Part shown: piece after piece, positions 44,963-54,480 of the stretch
Numbering within the stretch: the first letter of the stretch is position 1
Layout: every line of letters starts with the position of its first letter
Source of the DNA: Varanus komodoensis
Lineage: Eukaryota; Chordata; Lepidosauria; Squamata; Varanidae
DNA: 64,000 bases
Assembly (NCBI RefSeq): GCF_004798865.1
Contig: NW_025336482.1
Span: 126,861-190,860 of the forward strand
Direction: 5' to 3'
Translations under genes and position numbers: made by a program
Notes under the pieces: generated by a model
Told to the model about the DNA's origin: nothing
Databases searched by the model: none
The model's input: the letters and a program-made list of their open reading frames with translations, nothing else

Positions 44963-47139
44963 GGGGATAAAAGTTGTGTTTTCCTTAATGGGAAACTTTT
45001 GGGAGGAAATCTACCCATCTGGGCCTTCTAAAGACCTGCAAGGATAATGCAAATTAGTGGCTCAATTCCATGGCAGTTGCTCTCTTGTGGTTGTTTATTG
45101 CTTCCTTTCCCCACCCTCTATGGATCAAATGGGGCTGCTCTTACAGGGCTTCCATTGGGGCTGAGAGGCTCAGCAATGCCAAGACACATTCTGGGAGGCT
45201 TCAGCAAAAGATCGGTACCAAAAGATCCAAGGCACAAGCCTGCAGAGCAAAGTAATGTGCAAAGCTGCATTTGTTACTTTTGCATAGGTGTTTAAAGTCC
45301 AAAGTCTGTAAAGGAGCCCATTCCCTAAAGAAAAATATTTTTAAAGAGGGTGCACGGATAGCAGAGAGGACCTCTGGTTTCAAGGGGAAATGTCAAGCAA
45401 AAAGATTTGGAGGGACAGCAAGAGGGGAAGAACCTGTGAGCCAAAAAACAGCTCACTCAGAGGGATCCAATGCAAAGAAAGTCTGCCATGAAGACCTGGC
45501 AGGCGCGTGGTGGGACAGGAGGACTTGCAGGGGCTGCACATGAAAACTCTGGGGCTCTGGCGTCCGTGGGCCGTGCCCAACACCAGCCGTGATCCTGGAG
45601 CGCCGCAAACCCACCAGTTCCGCTCTCCAAGGGATCTACCTTCACACCTGCATGGAGGCAATTAAAGTCACATGCAGGCTGGAGGCTTCAGCGTAATTCA
45701 GTCTAATTCTATTTGTGTGGATTCCAAGGGCTGCCAAGTGCGAGTCGGGAGCTTCAGGGTGGTTTGAATTAATTTCTCCTTATGTGCTTCAAAATCAAAC
45801 CCCAAACCTAATACAAAAATTTTAAACACCAAGGAATAAAGCACTAGGTTTCTTCCATGATGCTTGAAGGAATCTATTACACTAAACGCATAAATACTAG
45901 ATGCCACATATATTTTATTTACAGCAAAATCTTATTAAAGATAATTTTACAGAGACTTCAGAATCAGCCCTGGTAGGCATGAGTCATGCATTTGTAACTT
46001 AGACCCAACAACTACCCTGGAGATGGAGGTTTGGGGGTTGGAAATCTTTTCCACAACACCCCCTAGAGCCCAGAATTTCAGCCACACACATTCGTGACTA
46101 TTTCCTTACCTGTCTTGAGAGCTAGAAACATGAGCTTTAGAATGAATACAGAATATTGGTTTTGTACAAGGAATTCCCCATCTGCCTGGCTGTTACTAGA
46201 CAAGCCCCAGACCAAACTGGTGAAATTGGCCTACCTTCTAGGGCTGTTTTAACATGATAAATTACTTTTTACATGATAAATTATATTCATTCTATTACAT
46301 TTATTACTGATACAATTGTATGAATTTCCACTGATGTCTGCCAACTGAAACTGTGATTGTTCTTAACATCAAATGGCCCCAACAACACCAATTTGTGGGA
46401 GGGGGGGCATGCGTGGAGGCCAGGCTGGTGTATGTGTGGAGACACACCAATTGCTTCGGCTGCTGTGACATCATGGAATGTCCATAAACATTCTGCCTTA
46501 AGGGGTACGAAGAACAGGTTCAGTTTCCTCGGAGGGAAGGCACACGAGTCAACTTGGCTGGCTGGGATAAAATCCTCACATGGAACCAACAGAGTGTAAA
46601 AAGAGTTGTTTTGCAGGGCAGGCAGAGACTCTGGTACTGGAGAAGCTAAGGGAATGCCAGAGGCAATTTCAGGAAGAGCAGGGCCTCAAAAAAAGGTGGG
46701 GGGACTGGGGGAAGAGACAGGGCTTTAGAGAAAGGGCATCGGAGACAAAGAACCGGGAATGAAGTGACAATCAAAAGAAGAACACATTTCACACAGCCCG
46801 AGCTGCCTAATAATATTTTTATATTTTGCCATGCTTCCAACAACTCCCTAGTGGCTTCTGAAGGCCTTCCATGACAGCAAAGGATAAATGCGCATCAGGA
46901 AGGCAGTAACCGTATTCACTGATTTCCAAATAAAACTAGAGGGACAGATTCAGCAGCTTACACAAGGCACAGCTATGGCCGTGTTGAAAGCAAGTAGCCC
47001 TGCAATTCCCAGCATCCCCTAGCAAGCAGAAAGCAAAGGCCTACATCCCCCATATTCCCCTGCCAGAGATAAAAGGAATTCTGCAGTTTCCAGCATGCCT
47101 GTGTGAATTCAGGATTTATTGGACGTTTTTCTGCCTAAA
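44963..47139. other. intergenic DNA without a gene
   Basis: No exon is seen. A gcaattcccagcatcccc half-site of the ACTACAACTCCC type lies near 47000. Confidence 0.45.
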
Positions 47140-47300
47140 CATGAAACATAGAAACAGAGCAAGTCAGAAGGGGTCTCCGGGGCCATCTAGTCTGACCCCA
47201 GCGCCAGCCGGCTCCACTCACAACATGCTCACCATGTGCATGTCCAGCCTATTTTTGAACACCCTCACCGATGGGGCCTCAACCACCCCCCCCGGGGAAG
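47140..47300 (-). mobile_element. CR1 LINE 3' fragment
   Basis: The + strand begins gaaacatagaaacagagcaa and gtcagaaggggtctcc, then ctcacaacatgctcaccatg, as in the copies at 25396 and 40098. Confidence 0.88.
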
Positions 47301-47378
47301 CCCATGCAAAGGAATGGGGCCCTAGAAGATTTGTGACTTAGGAAGGAATATCATCAATTTTATTAAGGAAACAGCCCT

Positions 47379-47420
47379 GTGTGTGTGTGTGTGTGTGTGT
47401 GAGTGTGCACGCGCGCGTGC
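47379..47420. repeat. (GT)n microsatellite with alternating GC end
   Basis: About 11 tg units are followed by gtgcacgcgcgcgtgc, an alternating purine-pyrimidine tract able to form Z-DNA. Confidence 0.9.
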
Positions 47421-47734
47421 AGCAGGATATGTATGCACCTGTGAAGGAGAGAAAGCTGCTTTTTCTAGCTTGCACATTCCACATTCCTTTTACACTTGTA
47501 AGCAGTTTGCTCGTTCCCCTGGCCCAGTCTCCTGTTTCCAACACCAGCCAGCCAAATAACCCTCTTAAGAGATATTGTAAAATATGGAGAGCAGATATAT
47601 ACATAATTAATGCTTATTAATAATCTAATAATTAAACTGTCCTCCCCACTTGGTTTATTCCAAGGTGCACTGCCTTTGACCAAGTATGCTATATTTGGTT
47701 GGCAGGAGCACAAGCATTCACAGACTTACCTTTC

Positions 47735-47925
47735 CTCAGTTCTCTCTGGACTACCATTCCCATCAGCCCCAGCTAGTCTAGCAAGAGTAAGGGAGGATGG
47801 GATCAAGAGATCAGAAAAATCATGCTGGATCAAGCAAAGGCTTAATTTAGAATCTAGCATTCACAGAGGCCCAGCCAGCTGGGGTTAATGGGACTTGTAC
47901 TCCAAGGCTGATGGCATCTAAGTTG
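47735..47925. repeat. fold-back repeat of the ACTACAACTCCC family
   Basis: The left arm has ctggactaccattcccatca and gccccagctag; the right arm has ccagctggggttaatgggac and ttgtactcc, its imperfect reverse complement. About 110 unrelated bases separate the arms. Confidence 0.65.
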
Positions 47926-47979
47926 TTCATAATGTTATTCAGTGGCATCAAGTCCTGTGTTCCTGGTCCATGGATGCCT

Positions 47980-48450
47980 TTCCCTGCCACAACAGCCTCT
48001 CTGCCCTCTGCACGTCCTCAGGAGACATGCATAGCAAGGAGACACCCAGCGCCCCTGCCCCTTGCCTGAAGCTTCCGTCCTGGCCGCCTAATTTCCTCCC
48101 TGTCCAATTTCTCTGAAACCTGGAGCTACTTTTCTTGTCCCCCCGCCCCCCACGCACACACCACTTTCTCTGCACTCTGCACATGCTCCAAGAACCGCCG
48201 CCTCCTTCCCCTGCCGCGAGCTGGTCCTCCCATCTCGGCACCTCTCCTCGTCCTTCGGATCTTCTCGCTCGGCTGCGTTCTTCCCCCGCCTGCCCTCCTC
48301 CGCGCTCTGTCCATGCCCAGGGACGTCTCAGCCGAGTTTACGTGCCCCCTCTCTCCCTATTCCGCCTCGCCTCGCCACGCGGATAGCCCGCGCTCTTCCC
48401 CCGCCTGCCCTCCTCCGCACTCTGTCCATGCGCAGGGACGTCTCGCCGGA
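47980..48450 (+). repeat. degenerate direct repeats upstream of GRIN3B
   Basis: A 50-base unit beginning tcttcccccgcctgccctcc at 48281 recurs at 48394 with two differences, 113 bases apart. Weaker copies of its ctctgcactctgcacatgct part lie near 47993 and 48165. The block sits at the start of the CpG island. Confidence 0.7.
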
Positions 48451-48816
48451 GCCGCAGAGCGCCCCGCGCGCGCCCCCGCGCCCCGTCCCCGTCCCAGCCG
48501 TGCGCCTCCGGGCCGCCGCCTCCGCCCTCTCCTCTCCGCCGCGCGGCCGGCGACCGGGCGGCCGGCTCGCCCCGTCCACGCCTCTGCGCCCGGGGTCTCT
48601 CCTCGCGCTGCGCCCCTGGTGGCGCCCGGGCGCCAGGGCAGCCGCCAGCTCCGCCCGGAGAGCCAACCGGCGAAGGAGCGAGAGGCATCCAGAGCCGCGG
48701 CGGGGAGCGGGCGCGCACGGCTGCGGCGGCGGGGGCCGCTCGCTCGCTCCGTCCCCGCGGCCCCCATGGGCGGGCCGCGGCCGGCGCGCCCCCTGCCGCC
48801 CTAGGCGCCCCCCGAC

Positions 48817-48916
48817 NNNNNNNNNNNNNNNNNNNNNNNNNNNNNNNNNNNNNNNNNNNNNNNNNNNNNNNNNNNNNNNNNNNNNNNNNNNNNNNNNNNN
48901 NNNNNNNNNNNNNNNN
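48817..48916. other. assembly gap of exactly 100 N
   Basis: The run is 100 N, a conventional placeholder, so its true length is unknown. It lies inside GRIN3B exon 1, in the extreme GC part of the CpG island, and removes the region where the start codon and signal peptide should be. Confidence 0.98.
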
Positions 48917-49237
48917 GCGGGCGCGCAGGGCCGGGTGCGCAACGCCCTGGCGCGGGCCGGACGTGCCGCCGCCGCCGCGCTGCCCTACAACCTGAGCCTG
49001 GAGGTGGTGCCCGGCGCGCCCGGCCACCGCGACCCGGCCTCGCTGGCGCGCTGGCTGTGCCAGGCGCTGGTGGTGCGCGGGGTGGCGGCCGTGGTCGCCT
49101 TCCCCGCCTCCCGCCGGGAGCTGCTGCAGCTGGACGCGGCCGCCGCCTTCCTGGAGATCCCCTTCGTCAGCGTGGGGCAGGAACAGGAGGAGGAGGGGGG
49201 CGACGAGCAGGAGCCCCCCATGCCCTTCAGGAGCCGG
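48917..49237 (+). CDS. GRIN3B: GRIN3B exon 1 (part after the gap)
   Basis: The 107 codons after the gap read AGAQGRVRNALARAGR, LPYNLSLEVVPGAPGHRDPA, SLARWLCQALVVRGVAAVVA and FPASRRELLQLDAAAAFLEI. Human GRIN3B has LPHNLSLELV, RDPASLTRGLCQAL and LLAFPEARPELLQL. One N-glycosylation site (NLS) is seen. An acidic stretch rich in Glu follows (EQEEEGGDEQE), then FRSR at a phase-0 gtaagc donor. About 40-50 N-terminal residues, including the signal peptide, lie in or before the gap. The ATG at 48766 is closed by an in-frame TAG 36 bases on and is unlikely to be the start as assembled. Confidence 0.92.
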
Positions 49238-49499
49238 GTAAGCGCGCCCGCGGAGCCGCGGCCGGGAGGGGGAGGGGCGCGCCCGCGGAGGCCCCCGAGC
49301 TCCGTGGGCAGGAGCAGTCTACCGCCTCCAAACGATCCCATTGGCCCCAGCCGGCGTGGTGGGTGGCAAGGTATTCTGGGTCGGGAACCGTTATGGAAGC
49401 GGCTGGTGTGACCCACATCTGGGGGGTGCTTGATGTCTGTGGGTGGGCAACAAGAATCCCTTTTCTGCCCCTCCTTTGGGAGAGTTGCCCCCCCCCCAG

Positions 49500-49600
49500 A
49501 GCTTTTGGTGTGCAACTCCCAGGAGTCTGCTCATGGACTGTGCTGACTGGAGTTGATGGGAGTTGTAGTCCAGCACATCTGAAAGGCACCAGTTGAGGGC
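49500..49600. repeat. ACTACAACTCCC-family repeat piece
   Basis: It contains gttgatgggagttgtagtcc followed by agcacatctgaaaggcacca, half of the palindromic repeat seen whole at 22695-22815. Confidence 0.6.
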
Positions 49601-49892
49601 AGCCACTGGCTTAGGGGTGACCTTAGCGGTCTGCCCCCCGGCCAACCCATCTGTTAGCTGAAATTGTCAGTCCCAGGCAGTTGGTGGCATGAGGCGCCGG
49701 GTGTCCAGTCGCAGCCTCAAATGGCCCTTTAGCTTGTCTTCTTGAGTCTTACCTCCAGATTGGGCGGAGGAGCAGCAGAAAATGTCCCCTGTCATCAGTA
49801 TCAGTGGGTAATTAAATTAACGAACTTCCTGTTGATTTCCAAGGCCAGGAGCAATCTACCAGAGGGTGACATGTGCTGGAAAGAAACCGCAG

Positions 49893-50385
49893 GATTACTA
49901 CTCTTTAGTAGAAATACTCCGGCTAGTAGTAATGCTAGCATCTATTTATTTGCTTCTATCTATAGCCTGCTTTTTTCCTGAAGGAAAGCTAGGACAGCCT
50001 TACATACGCTTCCTTCTCTGTTTTATCCTTACAACAACCCTGTAAGGTAGGGAGAAGCTGAAAAACAGTGGCTGTCCAGATGCGCTTCATGGTCTAATGC
50101 AAACTAGAACCTGGATCTCTAGAGTCCCAGGATGACACTCTAACCACTAGGCCACACTAGCATTACTGCTATTAGGAGTGCTAATAGTGGAACTACTACT
50201 TCTTACTATTACTACTGGAGTACTGCTACTGGTGAGGTACTGCTAGTAACTGCTAGTAACAACTAATACTGCTATTAGTGGTACTGCCATTAACGCTGCT
50301 ACACCTGAGACTACTAATACTAGTGTTACTACAAATAGTGCTACTAGTGGTACTGCTACTAATAGTAGTAAGTAATTAGTAACCA
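49893..50385. repeat. degenerate (ACT)n trinucleotide array, split by a SINE
   Basis: Imperfect act/agt/gct units flank and extend beyond the SINE at 49940-50161, with about 45 bases before it and 220 after. Units are shuffled rather than perfect, so the array is old. Confidence 0.8.
49940..50161 (-). mobile_element. tRNA-derived SINE inserted in the ACT array
   Basis: The + strand reads tagcctgcttttttcctgaa, ccttacaacaaccctgtaag and ctctaaccactaggccacac, the reverse complement of a nearly full SINE. A ctagcat duplication is present on both sides (49935-49941 and 50157-50163). Confidence 0.85.
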
Positions 50386-50429
50386 CCTTTCTCTCTGTGC
50401 CTGATCTTCTGAGCTAAACGGCCCCGCTT

Positions 50430-50510
50430 CATCTGCTGGAGACAGAAGCCTGGGCTACTGGGCCCCTTTGGTCTCATCCAATAGGATGTTCTTATATTTT
50501 TATTACTCCT
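50430..50510 (+). mobile_element. SINE/CR1-type 3' tail fragment
   Basis: It contains gggctactgggcccctttgg, then tctcatccaataggatgttc, the widespread reptilian tail of the form ggactagatgggcc...tgatccagcagggctcttc. Confidence 0.5.
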
Positions 50511-51309
50511 CATGATCTAAGCACTTGCTTGGTTTGCACAATATGGGGGAAACAACTACAGGATTAGACTCACTACTTTCAGCTCCACTCCTTTTTTTTT
50601 TTTTTTTTGCTTGTAAACTTTCCTGACATACAAGTGGCAGAATTTGAACCCAAGCCCACTTTTCCTCCGCTTCTCAAATGACGTCTACGGCCAAGCCAGA
50701 CCACGCCATCCCCAAGTTCCCGTTCTTTGCCCTTCACTAGCCTGCTGTCGCTCAGATATTTTGTGCACCACCTCCTAGCACAGCTGGTTCAAGGATGCTG
50801 GGAGCTGTAGTGCAACGCCCCTGGAGCTTGGCGGGAGTCTTGGTCCTGGGACTTCTTGGATGCTTAGACACCCATCCGTCGCCAGAGCCCGGGACATTCC
50901 GGTGACCACACAGGCCGCAGCCATTCCGGGCTGGGATCCAGAGTTCAGGACCTTTTCTGATTCCTGCATTCCCCTCAGCCTGGCTCTGCAGGGACCTCGG
51001 GGCTTCTTTTCTCTCTGCCCCCCAAGCTGTTCCTTCTCCACTGAGGCAGTTCAGTGGCCCCGAGTCACCCAGGGTGCACGGCCGTGCCAGGATCCAGTTG
51101 CCCTCCTCCAGTCTGCGTTTTGTAGCAGGACCAGATCTCCTTTATACAGGCAGCTGCTCTCTACCTGGGTCCGTCCGGCTCCCTCCCGCCCTAGCAATTG
51201 CTGGCAACTCTTAGCCCTGATGGGAGATGCCCAGGCTGGGCCTTGGGAGCATCAGGAAGCGGGTGCACCACCCTTCCTTGCAGCTTTATCCCTGCCAAAG
51301 AAATAGGGC

Positions 51310-51370
51310 TGGCTCTCCCGTGTTACCTTCACAACAACCCTGCAAGGTCGGTTAGGCTGAAAGAAAATGT
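51310..51370 (-). mobile_element. small SINE scrap
   Basis: It shows ttcacaacaaccctgcaagg and tcggttaggctg, the middle part of the Sauria-type SINE only. Confidence 0.55.
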
Positions 51371-52048
51371 CTCAACCCAAATCCTGGCAAACGAACCCCA
51401 TCACAAGATCCATTCCCCCCTCTTCCCCAGCTTGGAACAGTTTCCCTGCAGATTCTACCAGGCAATGAGGACTACCTCCTTGTTTTTCTGAGTTGCATCG
51501 AGGTGTTATTCCACAGTCTTGCTCCACGCAGTTGGAAGTGGCTTGTATAATAAGCAGCTGTGCCCCCTCTCCCAGCATAAATAAAAATCTGCACTGATCA
51601 GCGTGATAGCAGATTTGGAGGGGGGGAGCCCTCCAGAAGAGGGCTGGTTTGTTTTGGAATCCCTGCCCTCGCTCCGCAGCAGGCGTTTCTCTTGCTTTTG
51701 CCCTGTTGCTGGTTGTATAACACTGCCTCCCAGGGCAGCTTTTGTTGCAAAGAGATAGATGGCTTTGTAAAGATGGGGGGGCGCTCCCTCCAGGGCTGAG
51801 GAGGGGTGCAGCAGCCGGTGGAATGCACGGGGGCATTCTCCAGCAGCTCGCAAGACTGGTACCCTTCTATTGGCACAGGAAAAAGTGCCCTGGGGATCTA
51901 GGCATAAAGATATCTTGAAATAAAAATACCTCAGAGCAAAGGGATCTGGTGGAAATAGGTTTCTCTCTGCACCCTTGCCCCTTTATTTCTGTATTTAAAA
52001 CCCAGTCATACTGAAAAATGGTATCTCTGTTTGGGGTACACATTCTGT

Positions 52049-52100
52049 CCTCCTTCCTTCCTTCCTTCCTTCCTTCCTTCCTTCCTTCCTTCCTTCCTTC

Positions 52101-52138
<38 letters not shown>
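52049..52138. repeat. (TTCC)n(TTTC)n microsatellite
   Basis: About 12 ttcc units pass into about 9 tttc units, giving a 90-base polypyrimidine strand. Confidence 0.97.
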
Positions 52139-52774
52139 CAAACCTCAATATCTAGGAATTATTCTGAGAGGATAATTATCTTTCCCAAGAGTCATGTCAG
52201 GCTGGGTGGGGGGGCACCCTTGTGTGGATCTTTCACGATCTCGGAGAATTTCTTCCCCTTCAATTCCTGCAGCCAATTTCTTCTATAAACCACTCAGTAT
52301 GTTGCTCACAGTCTCTGCAAAATCCAATTCCCTTTCGGCATCAACCAACAAAAGACTCAATTTGAAAGAGGTTTTTTTTTTATTTAAAAAAAAAACCAAA
52401 TCTATTTGGAAGTCTTTTTTACTGAGCATCAGGTGAGACTGGTGGAGGTGTATGGGTGAGGAAAAGCACTCTGTTTATGCTCTGAGAACAGTACTCTTTT
52501 GCATGAAATGTCTCCCAAAGCTTCACCACTAAGTTCAATCATATTCTGAGAAGGTAAATTTAACTATTCTGGGGTTGAGACCTATTCCAGATTAAAAATT
52601 TGGAAGCTCTCTCATGGAATACAACCTGAGACCCCAGTTACTCTCAAACAGCATTGAAATCTCCTAAACTAATTGGAGATGCAGTGTTTTGGTATGAGTA
52701 AAGGCAGAGTCCTGTTTCCCTGCTGGGAACCCCGAGTACATTACTTTGTCTTTTTCTATCAGTCTATTTTCTCC

Positions 52775-52897
52775 TCACAGGTAGGAAAGGCTGAGAGTCC
52801 ATGCTTGGCATAGAGTTTCGTGACCAAGCGGGGACTGGAAGCCAGTTCTCCCAAGCCTGTGTCCAACTTTCTAACCGCTGTGCTACACTGGCTTTCT
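52775..52897 (-). mobile_element. partial tRNA-derived SINE (head)
   Basis: The + strand has gaccaagcggggactggaag and ttctaaccgctgtgctacac plus tgg, the reverse complement of the SINE tRNA-like head. Confidence 0.75.
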
Positions 52898-52980
52898 TTA
52901 TTAAAAAGGAGGCCAGGTCTGAAATCCAGAACTTGCACTGGTTGTTATGTGCTCCTTAAGAGAAACGTATTCCTGGTTAC

Positions 52981-53331
52981 GTGCAGAAAGCTTTCCCCTT
53001 GTCACACAAGAGGGGGTTCGACCTGCAGCAAATCCTTCTGGAACGCTGGAGGGCCGAAACAAAGATGCATGGATTGGTGCCCTTGCGGAAGGACGCTCCT
53101 AGCTTTGTAAACAGAGAGATGGAGAAATGCGTGAGGAATCATCATTACCGAGAGACGATGCAGAGGCTCCTCGAGGGCAGGAAGGGAGAAAGCAGCTGCA
53201 AGGTAGTTCCAGTCTTTCTTGCTGGAGCCCTAGATCCTGGTGCCCCAGCTAGCTGGCTGCAGATCATGGGTGTTGTAGTCCAGCATGTCTGGACTGCAAG
53301 TGGTAGAGGCAGCTGGCCACCCTCCAGATGA
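52981..53331 (+). other. unassigned open frame, 116 codons
   Basis: The first 74 codons (HKRGFDLQQILLERWRAETK, RKDAPSFVNREMEKCVRNHH, YRETMQRLLEGRKGESSCK) have an ordinary soluble-protein composition. From about 53230 the frame runs into an ACTACAACTCCC-family repeat. I do not recognise the sequence. It could be a scrap of a retrotransposon or of a processed copy, or chance. Confidence 0.15.
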
Positions 53332-53335
53332 ATCT
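53235..53335. repeat. ACTACAACTCCC-family repeat piece
   Basis: It contains atcatgggtgttgtagtcca and gcatgtctgg, followed by cagctggccaccctcc, related to the fold-back repeats at 22695 and 47735. Confidence 0.55.
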
Positions 53336-54229
53336 TATTGTAGGAATGTTGGAACTTCACTCCTGGGGGGAAATTGGACCCATATGGAGTCCTTATCATG
53401 GCCCTTTGCCTTCCCCCTGTTCTCCCACCTCTGGCTTTAGAGCAAAGCGTTCCTTCATCCCAAAAGGTTGAAATGACCCTCTTCAAGCTTCTTGTTGGCA
53501 ACCAGAGAACAAAGGAAATCTCCCCCGGTCTGGTTGGCCCCATTCCTTTTTGTCGCTGGTCCTGTCCAACATGGGAATGTGACCCCCACATTCTCTCCAA
53601 AATGGAATTTGGCTTTGAAGGCACTTGTGTTTTAGCACGGCCCAGAGAGACCCTGAGAGTTGGTCCATGGCCAGACTTTCTGCTGCGTTTGGGCTGGAGC
53701 ATGGATCCTGTGACAAGCCCCATTTTCTGGTTCTGATTTCAGGCATCTGGGGAAATAGACCGGTGGTGCTGGTTTATCAAAGCTGAGCTAAGAAAGTCCA
53801 TTGTGCATAGAGAAAAGCTTACATTTAAAGAAAGTTCTAGTCCTTTAGTTAAAAGACAAAGGTGCAATACCACAATCTTTTCTTGTAGGGAGTGGTCTTA
53901 CCTGGGTTATCAGTACCACAGAGTGCAAACTAAGATGCATTGGCTCCTTCTTGGAATGCAAACCAACAGGAAAGCAGGAAGACAGTATCCCAGACAATTA
54001 TTATTTATGACTTCCACTGTATCTTATATCTGAAGATTTCAAAATCCTAAATGTAACAGCAAAAGATGTTTTCTCCACCAGAGGCACTTAATCTTTAGCG
54101 TTTATTGAGAGATTCTTGGCATTGGTTATATTTGCCTTCATGATAAGCATAAGCTGCAGGAAATTTTCTTCTACAAAAACATCTTCCAGAGCCTAATTAA
54201 TCCACACAATTCTTTTTCCAATGGTGTGA

Positions 54230-54480
54230 TGGCGGGTACCAAGTTGGAAGCTTTTAAGGGAGGCTTGGTGATTTCATGGGGAGATTCTCCTCTCAGTGAT
54301 AAATGGAGCTTCCAGATGAGAAGGCAGTGTATCTGTATACCAGATGCTGAAGGAAAAGGATAGGAGGGTGTTTCATTGATGCCCTTCTTCCTGGAGGCGT
54401 CTGGCTGTGGAACTGACTCTCCTACATCCTTAGTTATAGCTGAAGGGATCTTCCATGTTCAAAAGTAGCCTGCCTCTGAG
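54230..54480 (+). mobile_element. CR1-like LINE 3' UTR fragment
   Basis: It has gggaggcttggtgatttcat, then gcagtgtatctgtataccag and ggagggtgtttcattgatgc, a diverged form of a 3' UTR common in reptiles. Similar scraps with gactgtctctgaacatggag lie near 55600-55640 and 55975-56030. The match is from memory. Confidence 0.45.

Larger units (their letters stand above)
48110..49300 (+). promoter_or_regulatory. CpG island over GRIN3B 5' end
   Basis: The sequence changes sharply from AT-rich intergenic DNA to very GC-rich DNA dense in CG dinucleotides, then falls back after exon 1. It has no clear TATA box, as is usual for CpG-island promoters. The transcription start cannot be placed from the sequence. 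Confidence 0.8.

Noticed and set aside
48428-48816. Open frame from 48428 read across the N gap into GRIN3B exon 1 as the N-terminus
   Set aside because: Continuity depends on the arbitrary length of 100 N. The translation is Arg/Pro-rich with no signal peptide and does not resemble GluN3 proteins. It is better read as 5' UTR or promoter.
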